This document shows, piece after piece, positions 7,287-16,706 of a stretch of 26,409 nucleotides of DNA (its first letter is position 1; every line of letters begins with the position of its first letter). The DNA is taken from positions 1 through 26,409 of IMG/VR virus record IMGVR_UViG_3300042691_021079. One strand, given 5' to 3'. The translations under genes were made by a program, and so were the position numbers. Source of the DNA: a virus. The notes beneath the pieces are model-generated. The model ran no database searches. It was not told the origin of the DNA and saw only the letters and a list, made by a program, of their open reading frames with translations.

Positions 7287-7694
7287 TCACGTGGGTGGCA
7301 GGCCGGCTAAAATTCTTTGAGCTCTATTAGAAGTAAGTAAACCCCTTTCAACGCACATTGTCAACATTGCTGATGTATTCGGGTCTTCTAAGTTGATCAG
7401 AGATAGTGCCAGAACCATTTCTCTAGCCCAGAGAAAGGTAAGATCAGAAGGAGTCGGAGGTAGAGAAGCTGGAACCCACTGCTTTATCTGTAAGAACTCC
7501 ATCGGCGTGAGTATGTCTCTTAGGAAAGCACGTAACTCCCATTCTCTAGGACCTACTTCTGTCCAGGTCTCGTTGACTGAATCCCATTTAGCGGAAGCGG
7601 ATGGTGGGTCGGGAAGAGAAGTGTATCCTGGCGCTAATCCATCCGGAGTCGGCTGGATAGCTATCTGACCGTCGCTTTGAAGCCATGCTTTCAT
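7287..7694 (-). CDS. small tail-associated protein downstream of the tail hub, function unknown
   Basis: The protein has 135 residues. The N terminus (about 1-50: WLQSDGQIAIQPTPDGLAPGYTSL, then WDSVNETWTEV) resembles the short beta segments at the start of small phage tail-fibre-assembly-like proteins. The C-terminal half is helical (WELRAFLRDILTPMEFLQIKQW). It starts one base after the stop of the hub gene and precedes the holin-like gene. It may be an accessory or assembly protein for the tail tip. No lytic enzyme motif is visible, so I do not call it an endolysin despite its position. Confidence 0.58.
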   Translation of the reverse strand: MKAWLQSDGQIAIQPTPDGLAPGYTSLPDPPSASAKWDSVNETWTEVGPREWELRAFLRDILTPMEFLQIKQWVPASLPPTPSDLTFLWAREMVLALSLINLEDPNTSAMLTMCVERGLLTSNRAQRILAGLPPT

Positions 7695-7695
7695 A

Positions 7696-10600
7696 TTAGG
7701 ATCCCGTAGCTGAAGCAGTTCCGAATAGATAGTTACTGACGTCTCCTCTGGCTTGGAGTCTGAATTTCTGTGAGGTAGAAGCTCCCAGTCCGGTTGCTGT
7801 TCGGTTACAGGTTATAGTTCCGTTACTAGACCAGACCATATTTCCGTTATCCATTTCGACGTAAGCTAGTTCAGTAGCCGATGCGTCAGCCCCTACAACC
7901 TCCCAGACTCCGGGAGAACTTTCTCGGCGCCATCTTAGGAAGCAATTGAAATCGAAGAATCCGAACGAGGGATGCGAAGTATTCGGGAAAAACTCTAACG
8001 GAGCCGCCAGAGAAACTTGACCTCCGCTTCCAGTGGTGACTGTGAGATCTCCAGTGGCGTCTGTCCAGACCAGACCTCCGGGAATAACGTTGAAAGAACT
8101 GGTATTAGCAGAGGTGCCGCCTCCGCCACCACCTGAGGAAGGTGGTGCCGCCCGCTGAACTACGACGTCAAAGGAAGTCGTCAGAACAACCCCGTCTCTA
8201 GTGGAAATCACCTCTATCTGACCCGTTCCAGTCACGGCGGTTATAGATATGAGACCGGAAGAAGAAATACTCGCAGTGCAGTTTGAAGTAGAAACAGACC
8301 AGGATGTAGAAGAAGAAACGTCAGTATTTCCTCTCTTTCTAGTAGCCTGAATTGTTCTAGGTAACTGTCCAGCAGAGATGACCCCAAGGTGGTCAGCCTG
8401 GAAAACTGTTCCAGACAGAGAGGCCAGAGACGGAACGACGTCTGCTGTAACGTCGGCCCCATTTATAGAATTCGGGCCCGGAGTAAAGATTGGATGAGTG
8501 GTTTGCCCACTAGAAGCGGTTGTCACCATCGGTTCTGATATGGCGATGTCTAAGTTTCCAGAGGTTCCAGCGACCGCGTAAAGTTCCAGGCGACCGTAGA
8601 TATAGTCACTAGGCACCGTCACAAAACTGGAAAGAACTCCTGCACTAATCGTTCTTATATCAGTTCCGGAAAACAGAATTACATCTGTCGTAGAACCGTC
8701 TGCTTTAGAAAACCAGATTCTCAACAGATAAGAACCGCCTGAGGCTGCGGTATTTCCGAAGCCTACCCTACATTGAACAGATAGAATTTCACCCGGTTGG
8801 ACTCTAAAAGCAGCTCCTACTCCAGTGGTCGGATCGTCAGGCAGATCATTCCCAACACTGAAAGCGGAACCACCGGAGGTGGCAGTCGCTGTCCCCTGAA
8901 AGAATCTCCTACCCTCAAAGGTTCCATATTGTCTGGAAACGATGGTTAACGCGGGAGTCCCTTCCCAAACGACATTCCATCCCAGGTCTCTCTCCATGAG
9001 AGAGAAGGGGACTCTATTAGAGTTCCCAGGAGAGGTAATGGCCGCTCCTGGTTGAACTCTGGTTATAGCTGGTCTATGAACAAAGAAGGTTCCTCCTGGA
9101 GAAGGACTCCAAGTCGGGCGAACAACGTAGAATCGTATTCCGACTGCGGTCGCCGGAACCTGAATAGATTGAAACCTATACCTGAGGTTAACTGAACCCA
9201 CTGCTTCAGAACCAACTAAGGCTGTCAGCGGTAGATCTACAGAAGTTTCCACACCCGCAGCATTTCTCCAGGTGTAACCACCGCGGATTCCATCTGAGGT
9301 GGAAATATCGCAGTAGGCATAATAAGAGAACCATAGAGTTTCCCCAGGAACCACAGGCTGGAACCCAGAGAAAATCGCAGTAGAAAACGCTGCCCCGGTG
9401 AGGGCGGCTCTAGCTATTCCATCGACTGTAGCTAGAGAGGCTCCATTCGTGAACGTTGTTTGAGAAAGTGAAAAAGGTGCAGGTATCAGGTTTCCCGATT
9501 CTTCATTAACTGTCGCCCCCGATGCGGCTGTAGATCTATCTAGTCGGGTTAGAGTTATGCGATCTGTGATTCCTCCACTGGAGGCGGTTATGACCACCTG
9601 TCTATTGGCGGCAAAGTCCACAACCGATATAGTTCTGCTATTACCCGTCCCAGAGAGTGTCACAGAAGGTGAAGCTGAAAAAGTCACAGGTTCAGGAACA
9701 TTGTAGAGAAGAGCTGTAACAGTTATCGAATCGGTCGGGTTCTCAGCTAGATTGTCCAGGAATGTGAACGAAGTCTTAGAGGCGAACAGACGAATAGCCG
9801 GGTCGCTTAGACCCTGAACGGTCAGATTCCTGCTATGCTCTGTGACCACTCTCCAGATGGGCTTTGGAGAAGAGATCTTCTGTAGAGAGAAAAGATCTTT
9901 TTCTGAAACCTGTTTAGTCGGGGTTCTAAATTTGAATAATGAAACAGCAAATTTTCCGGCTGGGGTTATATACCAGAATCCTCCGCAAGAAGAAACGAAA
10001 TTGGAGAGCCACTCCGCCAATTCGAATTCGGGGTCAGAATAGTAGAGCCCACTAACCGAGCTAGGAAGATCACTCGCAAACTCAGAGAAAGTGGCAGCCT
10101 CTAGTTCTCCGGAAGTGATACCCTTCAAAGCTAGGACCGCCTGTATTATAGAAGAAGCAGTTCCAGATGGAACCACAGTGGAAGTGGCATCCACGGTAAG
10201 ACCTTCTACAGGAGTTGCTCCTAACTTAATCAATCCGAGAGAAGTGCAAGTGGCGTAACTTCCCGGAGTAACTGACAAAGAGTCTAGGGCTGCGTAGTTC
10301 ACCACATTACTTTGGAACGTCAGTGAGTTTCCAATATCCCAGGCGGCCTGCACCGAACAGGCACCATCACAGATCTGATAGATGAGTTTCGATTGATCTA
10401 GAAGAATCGGAGTGAGGTTTAGAGCCGAACCAAATAGCAGGGGCTTTCGGACATCTTTAAGATTCGCAGTTCCCTCTGCTCCGCCGGTGCCGGCGAATTT
10501 ATTCTCCTGGATCGGTTTAAGTAACTTGTGGCTCGCATCTTTCAGAGTTAGAGTTATCGTTCTCTGATCCGAAAAAGCCTCTATGGTGACTCCAGAGAAT

Positions 10601-10926
10601 ATTGTGGTGTAGTTAGAGTAATCCGTTCCGGGAATTCCCCGCTTAAGAACGAGGGGGCGATTACCCCATAAATAATCAAGGAGAAAATCGTATTTACCGT
10701 CTTGATTATTGATTGAGATGTTACCTACAGATAACGAAGGCTCTGATGGAAGATTGTCATTGAATATCGCAGTATCATCTCCGAAGTCTCTGACCAGTCT
10801 CACGGGGTAGGGATTAGAAGTCCCCGGAACGATGTTGTTCACTAGACCGGAAGAGAAATACAGGTTTCTGGTTACTGCTCCAACGGGATCGTATGGTTGA
10901 AGTTCTAATAGATATGCGTAGCTCAT
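7696..10926 (-). CDS. tail tip/hub protein with carbohydrate-binding-like and Ig-like domains
   Basis: The protein has 1076 residues. The N-terminal third (1-380) is a siphovirus hub-like region with RLVRDFGDDTAIF, GNRPLVLKRGIPG, FGSALNLTPILL and WRVVTEHSRNLTVQ. From about 390 come beta-rich modules: an Ig-like piece (about 395-465) and two similar jelly-roll modules (about 478-625 and 635-815, each opening with PFSL). A bacterial Ig-like domain follows (about 850-925), then a GGGGGG linker and a C-terminal beta domain. It should cap the tail tube and bind the host surface. Its ATG overlaps the tape measure stop as ATGA. The usual hub C-terminal domain is missing and seems to be encoded at 6308-6664. 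Confidence 0.82.
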   Translation of the reverse strand: MSYAYLLELQPYDPVGAVTRNLYFSSGLVNNIVPGTSNPYPVRLVRDFGDDTAIFNDNLPSEPSLSVGNISINNQDGKYDFLLDYLWGNRPLVLKRGIPGTDYSNYTTIFSGVTIEAFSDQRTITLTLKDASHKLLKPIQENKFAGTGGAEGTANLKDVRKPLLFGSALNLTPILLDQSKLIYQICDGACSVQAAWDIGNSLTFQSNVVNYAALDSLSVTPGSYATCTSLGLIKLGATPVEGLTVDATSTVVPSGTASSIIQAVLALKGITSGELEAATFSEFASDLPSSVSGLYYSDPEFELAEWLSNFVSSCGGFWYITPAGKFAVSLFKFRTPTKQVSEKDLFSLQKISSPKPIWRVVTEHSRNLTVQGLSDPAIRLFASKTSFTFLDNLAENPTDSITVTALLYNVPEPVTFSASPSVTLSGTGNSRTISVVDFAANRQVVITASSGGITDRITLTRLDRSTAASGATVNEESGNLIPAPFSLSQTTFTNGASLATVDGIARAALTGAAFSTAIFSGFQPVVPGETLWFSYYAYCDISTSDGIRGGYTWRNAAGVETSVDLPLTALVGSEAVGSVNLRYRFQSIQVPATAVGIRFYVVRPTWSPSPGGTFFVHRPAITRVQPGAAITSPGNSNRVPFSLMERDLGWNVVWEGTPALTIVSRQYGTFEGRRFFQGTATATSGGSAFSVGNDLPDDPTTGVGAAFRVQPGEILSVQCRVGFGNTAASGGSYLLRIWFSKADGSTTDVILFSGTDIRTISAGVLSSFVTVPSDYIYGRLELYAVAGTSGNLDIAISEPMVTTASSGQTTHPIFTPGPNSINGADVTADVVPSLASLSGTVFQADHLGVISAGQLPRTIQATRKRGNTDVSSSTSWSVSTSNCTASISSSGLISITAVTGTGQIEVISTRDGVVLTTSFDVVVQRAAPPSSGGGGGGTSANTSSFNVIPGGLVWTDATGDLTVTTGSGGQVSLAAPLEFFPNTSHPSFGFFDFNCFLRWRRESSPGVWEVVGADASATELAYVEMDNGNMVWSSNGTITCNRTATGLGASTSQKFRLQARGDVSNYLFGTASATGS

Positions 10927-13900
10927 AGTAATTCAGTTCCCGGCACAATGACGGCTGGAATCTTCATTCCGGCCGAGCCGAAATTCATAGCTATATCCCT
11001 AGCAGTCGTAGCTAAGAATCCGCCTCCTGACATTCCAGACAGAAGAGAAGCGAGATTTCCGAAGCCCTCGCTCATTATTTGATTACCTTCGGCTATCTCT
11101 GCTCCGACGGCCTTAGTAACATCAGTTAGCTCAGAATTGGCGGCCTTTATTTGGTCTAATATGGCAGTCACACTCGGTAACTCAGGAAGATTCTCAGGTG
11201 TGGTCTTCCCGATGACACCGAATGATCCCTTTTCAACTTCTTTCAAGAGGCCCATTATTTCATCAAAGATTGCGAAGAAATCGGTGCTAGAGCCGTAGAC
11301 GTTTCTAGCAGAATCGATAGCCTCGGAGGCCAGATTGGTTATCTGGCCTAGATTGGTGGTGTTTCCAGAGCGAAGTTCGGAAACAACCTTGTCATAATTC
11401 GCTTTCGCGTTTACGAACCCGGTGTAGGGAGAAAACACCGAACTAGTTCCAGCCGTCAGGCCCTTAATCAATTCAGCCGCCGAATTTTTTATTCCAGAGT
11501 TCATCTTTTCGTTGTAATCGGCTATTATTTCAGCTCTCTTTAAGCCGTATAGTTTCTCCACGTTCGTCAAGTCTCCGCCGACTGCGTCCGCGGTTTTCAC
11601 AGCATCGGTGTAGTCCTTGACAAGTTTGTCAAAAGCGGCCTTGAGAGGGTCTTGGAGTTCGTCTATTTGATTCTGTATCTCATTATCGAAGTCTGTTCTC
11701 AGAGTCTTAAGCATTCTGTCTCTGGCTACCCGCAGCTTATCCTCTTCTAATCCAAGAATACGCGCCTGACTAGATAGCTGCTGGAATTTCTTTTGGATGT
11801 CTGCTACTTGCTTGGCCGCGTCCACCAGTCCCTTGGACTGTTCTATGAAGTTTATATATTCCTGACCAGTGGTCAGGTCTTCATTTAGTCCTTCTATAGT
11901 GCTGGCCGTGGTGGTCTTGAGAATCTGATCATAGACTGGATCTAGTCCGACGAATCTGTTGTTGCTGGCGGCTTTCTTAATTGCGAAAGCTGAAGTTTCA
12001 GAAGGGGTTCCGAATATATAATCCACGCCCTCAATTCCCTGAGGACGACCTTTACGAACCTGCCCTGTAACGCTGTAGAAGGGCTTATCTTTTCTGACAC
12101 CGAAAGCTCCTAGTGCCCCGGCGCTCAGCGACCCACCCAGCTGAATCGCCAGTCGGTTGAATATATTAGAGCCTTCGGCTGCCAAGGCCATCGATTGCTT
12201 GGTATCGCCCCTTCCGTATCTAGAACTCGCGCCCGGTGCTGCGAATCCGCCTTCGCCGACGAACACAGAGGTCTGAGCAGAAGGAGTCTTGGCGAAGAGA
12301 GTCTTGATAAGACCGATAGTCATACCGACGGCGGCGCCGACTGGACCACCGATTGCTGCACCTGCTGTAGCCCCGCCGAGGATATTTTCTCCGGCTTTTC
12401 CTAGACCTAGGAAATTAGCCAGTTCGGATCCAGCCGAAAATGCGGCGAATGCCTTGCCGGCAACTCCAGCGAATTTCCCTAGGCCTTCTCCCAGTTTACC
12501 GAGTCTCTTTCCAAGACCTAGGTTACTGTCCCCGAAGGCTTTCTTAAGCCCTTCGAATCCTTGTTTCAGACTTTCTCCGGTTCCTTTAGAATCAAAGAGT
12601 CGACCGAACATCGACAAGCTGCTCTTCTTCTGTTCGGCAACGACGGCTTGACCATTCCACTGAGACATCTTAGGCCCTGTGGAAAGAATGGCCTCTTGAG
12701 TTCCAGTTGAAACGGCTCCAGAGAATTTAGACAGACTCCGCAGTAAATCGCTGGCCGCGGAAGCTGGACTCTTACCGCCTAAAGCCCCGGCAGGAATCGG
12801 AGTGGAGTTGGCTGCCCCCAGAGAAGTAAGAGAGGTCGCTATTGAGCCGAGATTAGCCACTTTAGAGACTTGCTTTTCTCCACCCATTAGGGAAGGCGAA
12901 AGACTCGTGCTGAGCCAGTCTCCGATCATCTGGCGAAGTGGTCTGCCGACAAAGGTCTCGAGAATCTGGCGCTTTATGCTGCCGAATATATCTTTCAACG
13001 TGCTTCCCAGACCTCTCCCCTCCTGAGAAGCGGTAAGGAAGGCGTTAACTATGGTGTCCGCAACGTCAACGCTGAGCTGCCGAATCGCTTCAAAGTCTTC
13101 AGTCATGCGACGAACAGCTTCTGCCTGTTCATCACTCGCCTTCTTAATTCGTAAGAAGAAGTCTACGGCCGCTGAATTCTGCCCGTATTCCTGTTCGAGC
13201 TGCTGCTTCAGAGCGATCATCTCCTTCAGTCTTTCGACTTCCAGAGGAGTCTTACCCGCCATTCCGGCTGCTAGCTCGGTGTTTGCTTGAATCTCTCTAC
13301 TGGCGTTACCTATTCTCTCCTGGACTGAAATAGCCCGATTGATTTCTAGCTGAGCTCGCAATTGTTCTTCTAAGGCCGACTTTCTTTCTTCGTATCCTTC
13401 CGCTGAAGTTCCCATTAGTCTGGACTGGACTTCCAGAGCTATGTTCATTTCTTCAACGGCGGCCTTGCCCTGCTGATAGACAGTAAGGTTCTTCCTACGA
13501 ATTTCATTCTCGACTCTTAATTCCGAGACTGTTCTGGCGACGTCTTTATCATTTTCACTGCGATCTAATGCTTCCTGCTCTGCGGCGTAGAAGTCTACTA
13601 GAGACTTCTTGGCCTGTTCGTAAGAATTTGCCAGGAGTCCGTTAGCCTTGGCCTCGGCCATAATACCGCTGGCGCGCTTGGTTGGTTCGAAGCCCTGCTC
13701 GAAACTCGCTAGACGCTGTTCGGCAGCGGTAGCGGCCCCTAGGGCCACTGGGGTTTTTTGCCCCCTCAGAACGCTTAAAGCTGCCTCACGATTAGCCGCC
13801 GCTTTTAGACCCGGCTTTTCCATTTGGAAAGATAGGCGGTCGGCATCGGCTAAGAAATTCTTAGTTCCCGGCGAGACGACATCCGGAAGTTCTCCGGAAA

Positions 13901-16274
13901 TCACTGCTTCTACATTGCTCTTGTTGTAGTTCTTTCCGGCTAATTTCGTCTTTAGGGCCTTCACATCGAATGGGGCGGCTCCAGCGGCATCCAGAGAATC
14001 AAATGTTGCCAGATAGCCTTCAACTCTCGCCACTAGAGACTTTAGCTGGTCAGAAGCATTTGGAGCTTGCTCAAGATACGATTTGGCGGCGGCTAGTCTT
14101 TTGAAGAGATTTTCATAGCCCTGAGCCGAGCGGACAGCGTAAGTTCTGAAGGTTCCCCGTTCGCCTTCGTAACCTAGTGTCTTCGCCACCTTGGCGTCAG
14201 ATCCCATTATTTCTCCGCCAGACCAGAAAGAGCTCTTACCTATTAGGCGTCCCTGCTCCATTCTAACGTCTGGGGCACTACTCTTTTCGTAATTCTTCTG
14301 TAGATCAAGAATCTTGGTCTTTATGTTCTCCTTGAGGGCCTTCGTATTTTTGTCTACTAGATCAGTGTTAGTAACCAGTTCCTCTGAGTAGGTCTTAAGG
14401 GCGTTCTGAAGATCTGGGGCTACGTCTTTTTGCTTGTTGAGTTCTCCGTTTAGAGCTAGGGTTTTCTCGTAGGCGTTATCTAGAAACACTACGAATCCGG
14501 TAATGGCCAGAGCGGCAATGTTGACCCAATTGGTCAGCAGGAATTTTCCGGCGGTGACAGCGGCTGCCTTGAGATTATTCATAGAGAAGGCTGCTTTCAC
14601 TGAAGCCAGTGAAAGAGCATTCGTGGCTATCGTGGTTTTCCAAGCGGCTAAAGAAAGACCGTTGGTCGCCACTGCGGCTCTAGTAGCAGAAACTGCCTTG
14701 ACCCCGAAAGACCAAGCCGCCTTGACGTTATTTACAATGACAGCCTGAGTCAAACCATTGTAAGCCGCCAGTGATCCTATAGCCCCGACCAAAGCGCGAT
14801 TGGCTAAGAAGATTATCGCAGTGGCGAACAGATTTGTGTTGTCAGCGGCATACTTCAAAAAGCCACCGAGGGTTCTTAAGAAACTGTTCAGAGCAGAGCT
14901 TTGAAGTAGTCTTTCCAGACTACCTGCAATCTGAATCAGGAAATAGTTGAATCCGTTCTGTCCGAAATCTGCTGCGGTAAATGTGAAGGTGTTCTTCAGT
15001 CTGTTGAAGGCAGCATCAACGGTTTGCGCTGATTTTTTGGCTGCCTCCTGAAATTCTATTTCTAGAGTTGTAGAAACATCTAGAATAGCCTTTTTCAAGA
15101 CCTGTCCTGAAATGGCACCCTTCTTGAGGGCACTGTCCAGCTCTCCGGGACCGGTCATGTTCAGCGCTCTAGCGAAGCGCATGAAGGCACCGGGAAGTCT
15201 ATCGCCTAACTGCCCACGCAGTTCTTCTGCCTGGAGCTTGCCCTTAGACATAATCTGACCGAGGGCTCTGAATACCCCCTCGAGGTCAGCAGAGGAAAGC
15301 TGCAACGCTCTGCCGGCCGTGCTGAATCCCTTAAAGATTTGCATGGCCTCTTCAAAAGTGACCCCTGTCCCTTTCAAGGAGCCTAGAAGAAGAGCATAGC
15401 TTCTAGAAGTGGCGACAAAATCTAGACCCAGATCTTGGGTCTGTTGTCTCAGAAAAGCGAATTGAATATTCGCCTGCTGAACAGAACCAGTGGCCGCCTC
15501 TAGCTGAGCGCGAACCTTGATTACATTATTAGAAGCGTCGGCTAAGAATTTGAGGCCGAAGATCCCACCCAAAGCATTGACCGCAGTTCCAGTCTTTAAG
15601 AGAGCCGTTTCTAACAGGCCTAACTCTCTCAGCATTCCGCGATAACCGCCTCCTCCGCCCCCGCCGCCGTTGAAGTTCGGGGATCGTATATTCCTGGAAT
15701 TACTTTGTAGGCGACCCATAGCGTCAGCGGCCTCTTTGACGCTACGAGTTAATCTCTGAAAATCTTTAATCGTCTGTGAAAGATTTCCAGACGGTTGGAA
15801 ATTTGACAATGCCTTCAATAGGGCGGCAGTGTTTCTTCCTGCGGTAGGATTCGGTCCCTTAAAAGTTGAAAGAGCGGAGAGGAATGGAATTATCTTAGCA
15901 CTCGGCGCCGAAACACTCTGATATCTGGCGATGACCGACATCAAGCGATTTATGTTATCTATAGAACTTCTTGAGGGGCCTCTAGCTTTGGATACAGCAC
16001 TGAAAAACTTATCGAGTGCGGCAGAATTCGGAGTTCCGATAGAGCGAAAACCCTGCATGACCTTCTGAAGCTGATTCAAAGAGTCGAGGGTAGGCCCCAG
16101 GAACAGACGCTTCCCAGACAAACTCTGGAAGGCTCTTTCCATTGCATTGAAAGAGCTTACAGAACCACGCTCCATTTTCTCCGCGGCTGCACGGATATCG
16201 TCAAATGACTTGACGATTCTTTTCGCGCCCTGTTCAGTAGGCTTGGAATCAATTTCTAATTCGTAGCCGGCCAC
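10923..16274 (-). CDS. tape measure protein
   Basis: The protein has about 1783 residues and sets tail length and is ejected with the DNA. A low-complexity GGGGGGGGY hinge near 210 precedes a tape-measure N-terminal-type domain (about 235-450) with FKGFSTAGRALQLSSADL and LQAEELRGQLGDRLPGAFMRF. Hydrophobic segments lie near 480-505 (FATAIIFLANRALVGAIGSL) and 580-605 (NIAALAITGFVVFLDNAY). Long Ala/Glu/Lys/Gln-rich helices follow. A glycine-rich hydrophobic region with ILGGATAGAAIGGPVGAAVGM is near 1320-1350. I chose GTG at 16274, with GGAG nine bases upstream. A TTG at 16289 would add five residues and has no clear ribosome site. The gene has its own promoter and follows the frameshifting chaperone genes. 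Confidence 0.94.
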   Translation of the reverse strand: MAGYELEIDSKPTEQGAKRIVKSFDDIRAAAEKMERGSVSSFNAMERAFQSLSGKRLFLGPTLDSLNQLQKVMQGFRSIGTPNSAALDKFFSAVSKARGPSRSSIDNINRLMSVIARYQSVSAPSAKIIPFLSALSTFKGPNPTAGRNTAALLKALSNFQPSGNLSQTIKDFQRLTRSVKEAADAMGRLQSNSRNIRSPNFNGGGGGGGGYRGMLRELGLLETALLKTGTAVNALGGIFGLKFLADASNNVIKVRAQLEAATGSVQQANIQFAFLRQQTQDLGLDFVATSRSYALLLGSLKGTGVTFEEAMQIFKGFSTAGRALQLSSADLEGVFRALGQIMSKGKLQAEELRGQLGDRLPGAFMRFARALNMTGPGELDSALKKGAISGQVLKKAILDVSTTLEIEFQEAAKKSAQTVDAAFNRLKNTFTFTAADFGQNGFNYFLIQIAGSLERLLQSSALNSFLRTLGGFLKYAADNTNLFATAIIFLANRALVGAIGSLAAYNGLTQAVIVNNVKAAWSFGVKAVSATRAAVATNGLSLAAWKTTIATNALSLASVKAAFSMNNLKAAAVTAGKFLLTNWVNIAALAITGFVVFLDNAYEKTLALNGELNKQKDVAPDLQNALKTYSEELVTNTDLVDKNTKALKENIKTKILDLQKNYEKSSAPDVRMEQGRLIGKSSFWSGGEIMGSDAKVAKTLGYEGERGTFRTYAVRSAQGYENLFKRLAAAKSYLEQAPNASDQLKSLVARVEGYLATFDSLDAAGAAPFDVKALKTKLAGKNYNKSNVEAVISGELPDVVSPGTKNFLADADRLSFQMEKPGLKAAANREAALSVLRGQKTPVALGAATAAEQRLASFEQGFEPTKRASGIMAEAKANGLLANSYEQAKKSLVDFYAAEQEALDRSENDKDVARTVSELRVENEIRRKNLTVYQQGKAAVEEMNIALEVQSRLMGTSAEGYEERKSALEEQLRAQLEINRAISVQERIGNASREIQANTELAAGMAGKTPLEVERLKEMIALKQQLEQEYGQNSAAVDFFLRIKKASDEQAEAVRRMTEDFEAIRQLSVDVADTIVNAFLTASQEGRGLGSTLKDIFGSIKRQILETFVGRPLRQMIGDWLSTSLSPSLMGGEKQVSKVANLGSIATSLTSLGAANSTPIPAGALGGKSPASAASDLLRSLSKFSGAVSTGTQEAILSTGPKMSQWNGQAVVAEQKKSSLSMFGRLFDSKGTGESLKQGFEGLKKAFGDSNLGLGKRLGKLGEGLGKFAGVAGKAFAAFSAGSELANFLGLGKAGENILGGATAGAAIGGPVGAAVGMTIGLIKTLFAKTPSAQTSVFVGEGGFAAPGASSRYGRGDTKQSMALAAEGSNIFNRLAIQLGGSLSAGALGAFGVRKDKPFYSVTGQVRKGRPQGIEGVDYIFGTPSETSAFAIKKAASNNRFVGLDPVYDQILKTTTASTIEGLNEDLTTGQEYINFIEQSKGLVDAAKQVADIQKKFQQLSSQARILGLEEDKLRVARDRMLKTLRTDFDNEIQNQIDELQDPLKAAFDKLVKDYTDAVKTADAVGGDLTNVEKLYGLKRAEIIADYNEKMNSGIKNSAAELIKGLTAGTSSVFSPYTGFVNAKANYDKVVSELRSGNTTNLGQITNLASEAIDSARNVYGSSTDFFAIFDEIMGLLKEVEKGSFGVIGKTTPENLPELPSVTAILDQIKAANSELTDVTKAVGAEIAEGNQIMSEGFGNLASLLSGMSGGGFLATTARDIAMNFGSAGMKIPAVIVPGTELL

Positions 16275-16323
16275 CGGAGATAACTCCAAGTATCTTGAAG
16301 ATGGAGTTTACGAGTATCTACTC

Positions 16324-16352
16324 CGTATAGCTCATAGTTCAGAGTTTGACAA
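16324..16352 (-). promoter_or_regulatory. sigma70-type promoter for the tape measure gene
   Basis: On the minus strand TTGTCA (16347-16352) and TATACG (16324-16329) are 17 bases apart. The -35 element starts at the first base after the chaperone stop codon. It is nearly the same as the element before the tail tube gene in both sequence and position. Confidence 0.58.
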
Positions 16353-16706
16353 CTACTTTTTTGTCTTCTTCTTAGCCTGTTCTGCACACCATTTGAGGAA
16401 TACTCGGTCCATGGCTAAGACGCAATCTGTGAATAGCTCTACATCGTCTTCTTGAGAAAGCTCTTCCATCTCTATGAAAGTCTTGATCTCACTAAGAGAT
16501 ATAGGTTGGGGACCAGACATTCCCATCTGTCTGGTCCCACTCAGCCTCTCGAAACCTTCCCATATCCAAGTCAAACGAATCTCTAGGTTCGGTCGGCTTT
16601 GAAGTATGGGGAAGCTGTTCGGGTCTAGGCCTTCTTGTTCTATTTTCTCTTGAAGTGCCTCGAGATCTGGTTTTGGCTTCAAATGCCACTCGAGGCACTG
16701 TATCAG
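16353..16706 (-). CDS. tail assembly chaperone, T part made by -1 frameshift
   Basis: This frame is open from the slippery site to the stop at 16353 and has no ATG with a ribosome site near its start. It is therefore best read as the C-terminal extension of the upstream chaperone. After slippage at GGGAAAC translation continues LIQCLEWHLKPKPDLEALQE and adds about 117 residues, giving a fusion of about 250 residues. It is rich in charged residues, with WIWEGFERLSGTRQ in the middle and a KKKTKK end. In lambda-like systems the longer form (gpGT) recruits the tail tube protein to the tape measure. If translated separately, a TTG at 16682 would give 109 residues. Confidence 0.8.
   Translation of the reverse strand: MIQCLEWHLKPKPDLEALQEKIEQEGLDPNSFPILQSRPNLEIRLTWIWEGFERLSGTRQMGMSGPQPISLSEIKTFIEMEELSQEDDVELFTDCVLAMDRVFLKWCAEQAKKKTKK

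Noticed and set aside
12289-12651. 120-codon open frame opposite the tape measure gene
   Set aside because: Proline/arginine/serine-rich shadow of an alanine/glycine-rich coding stretch.
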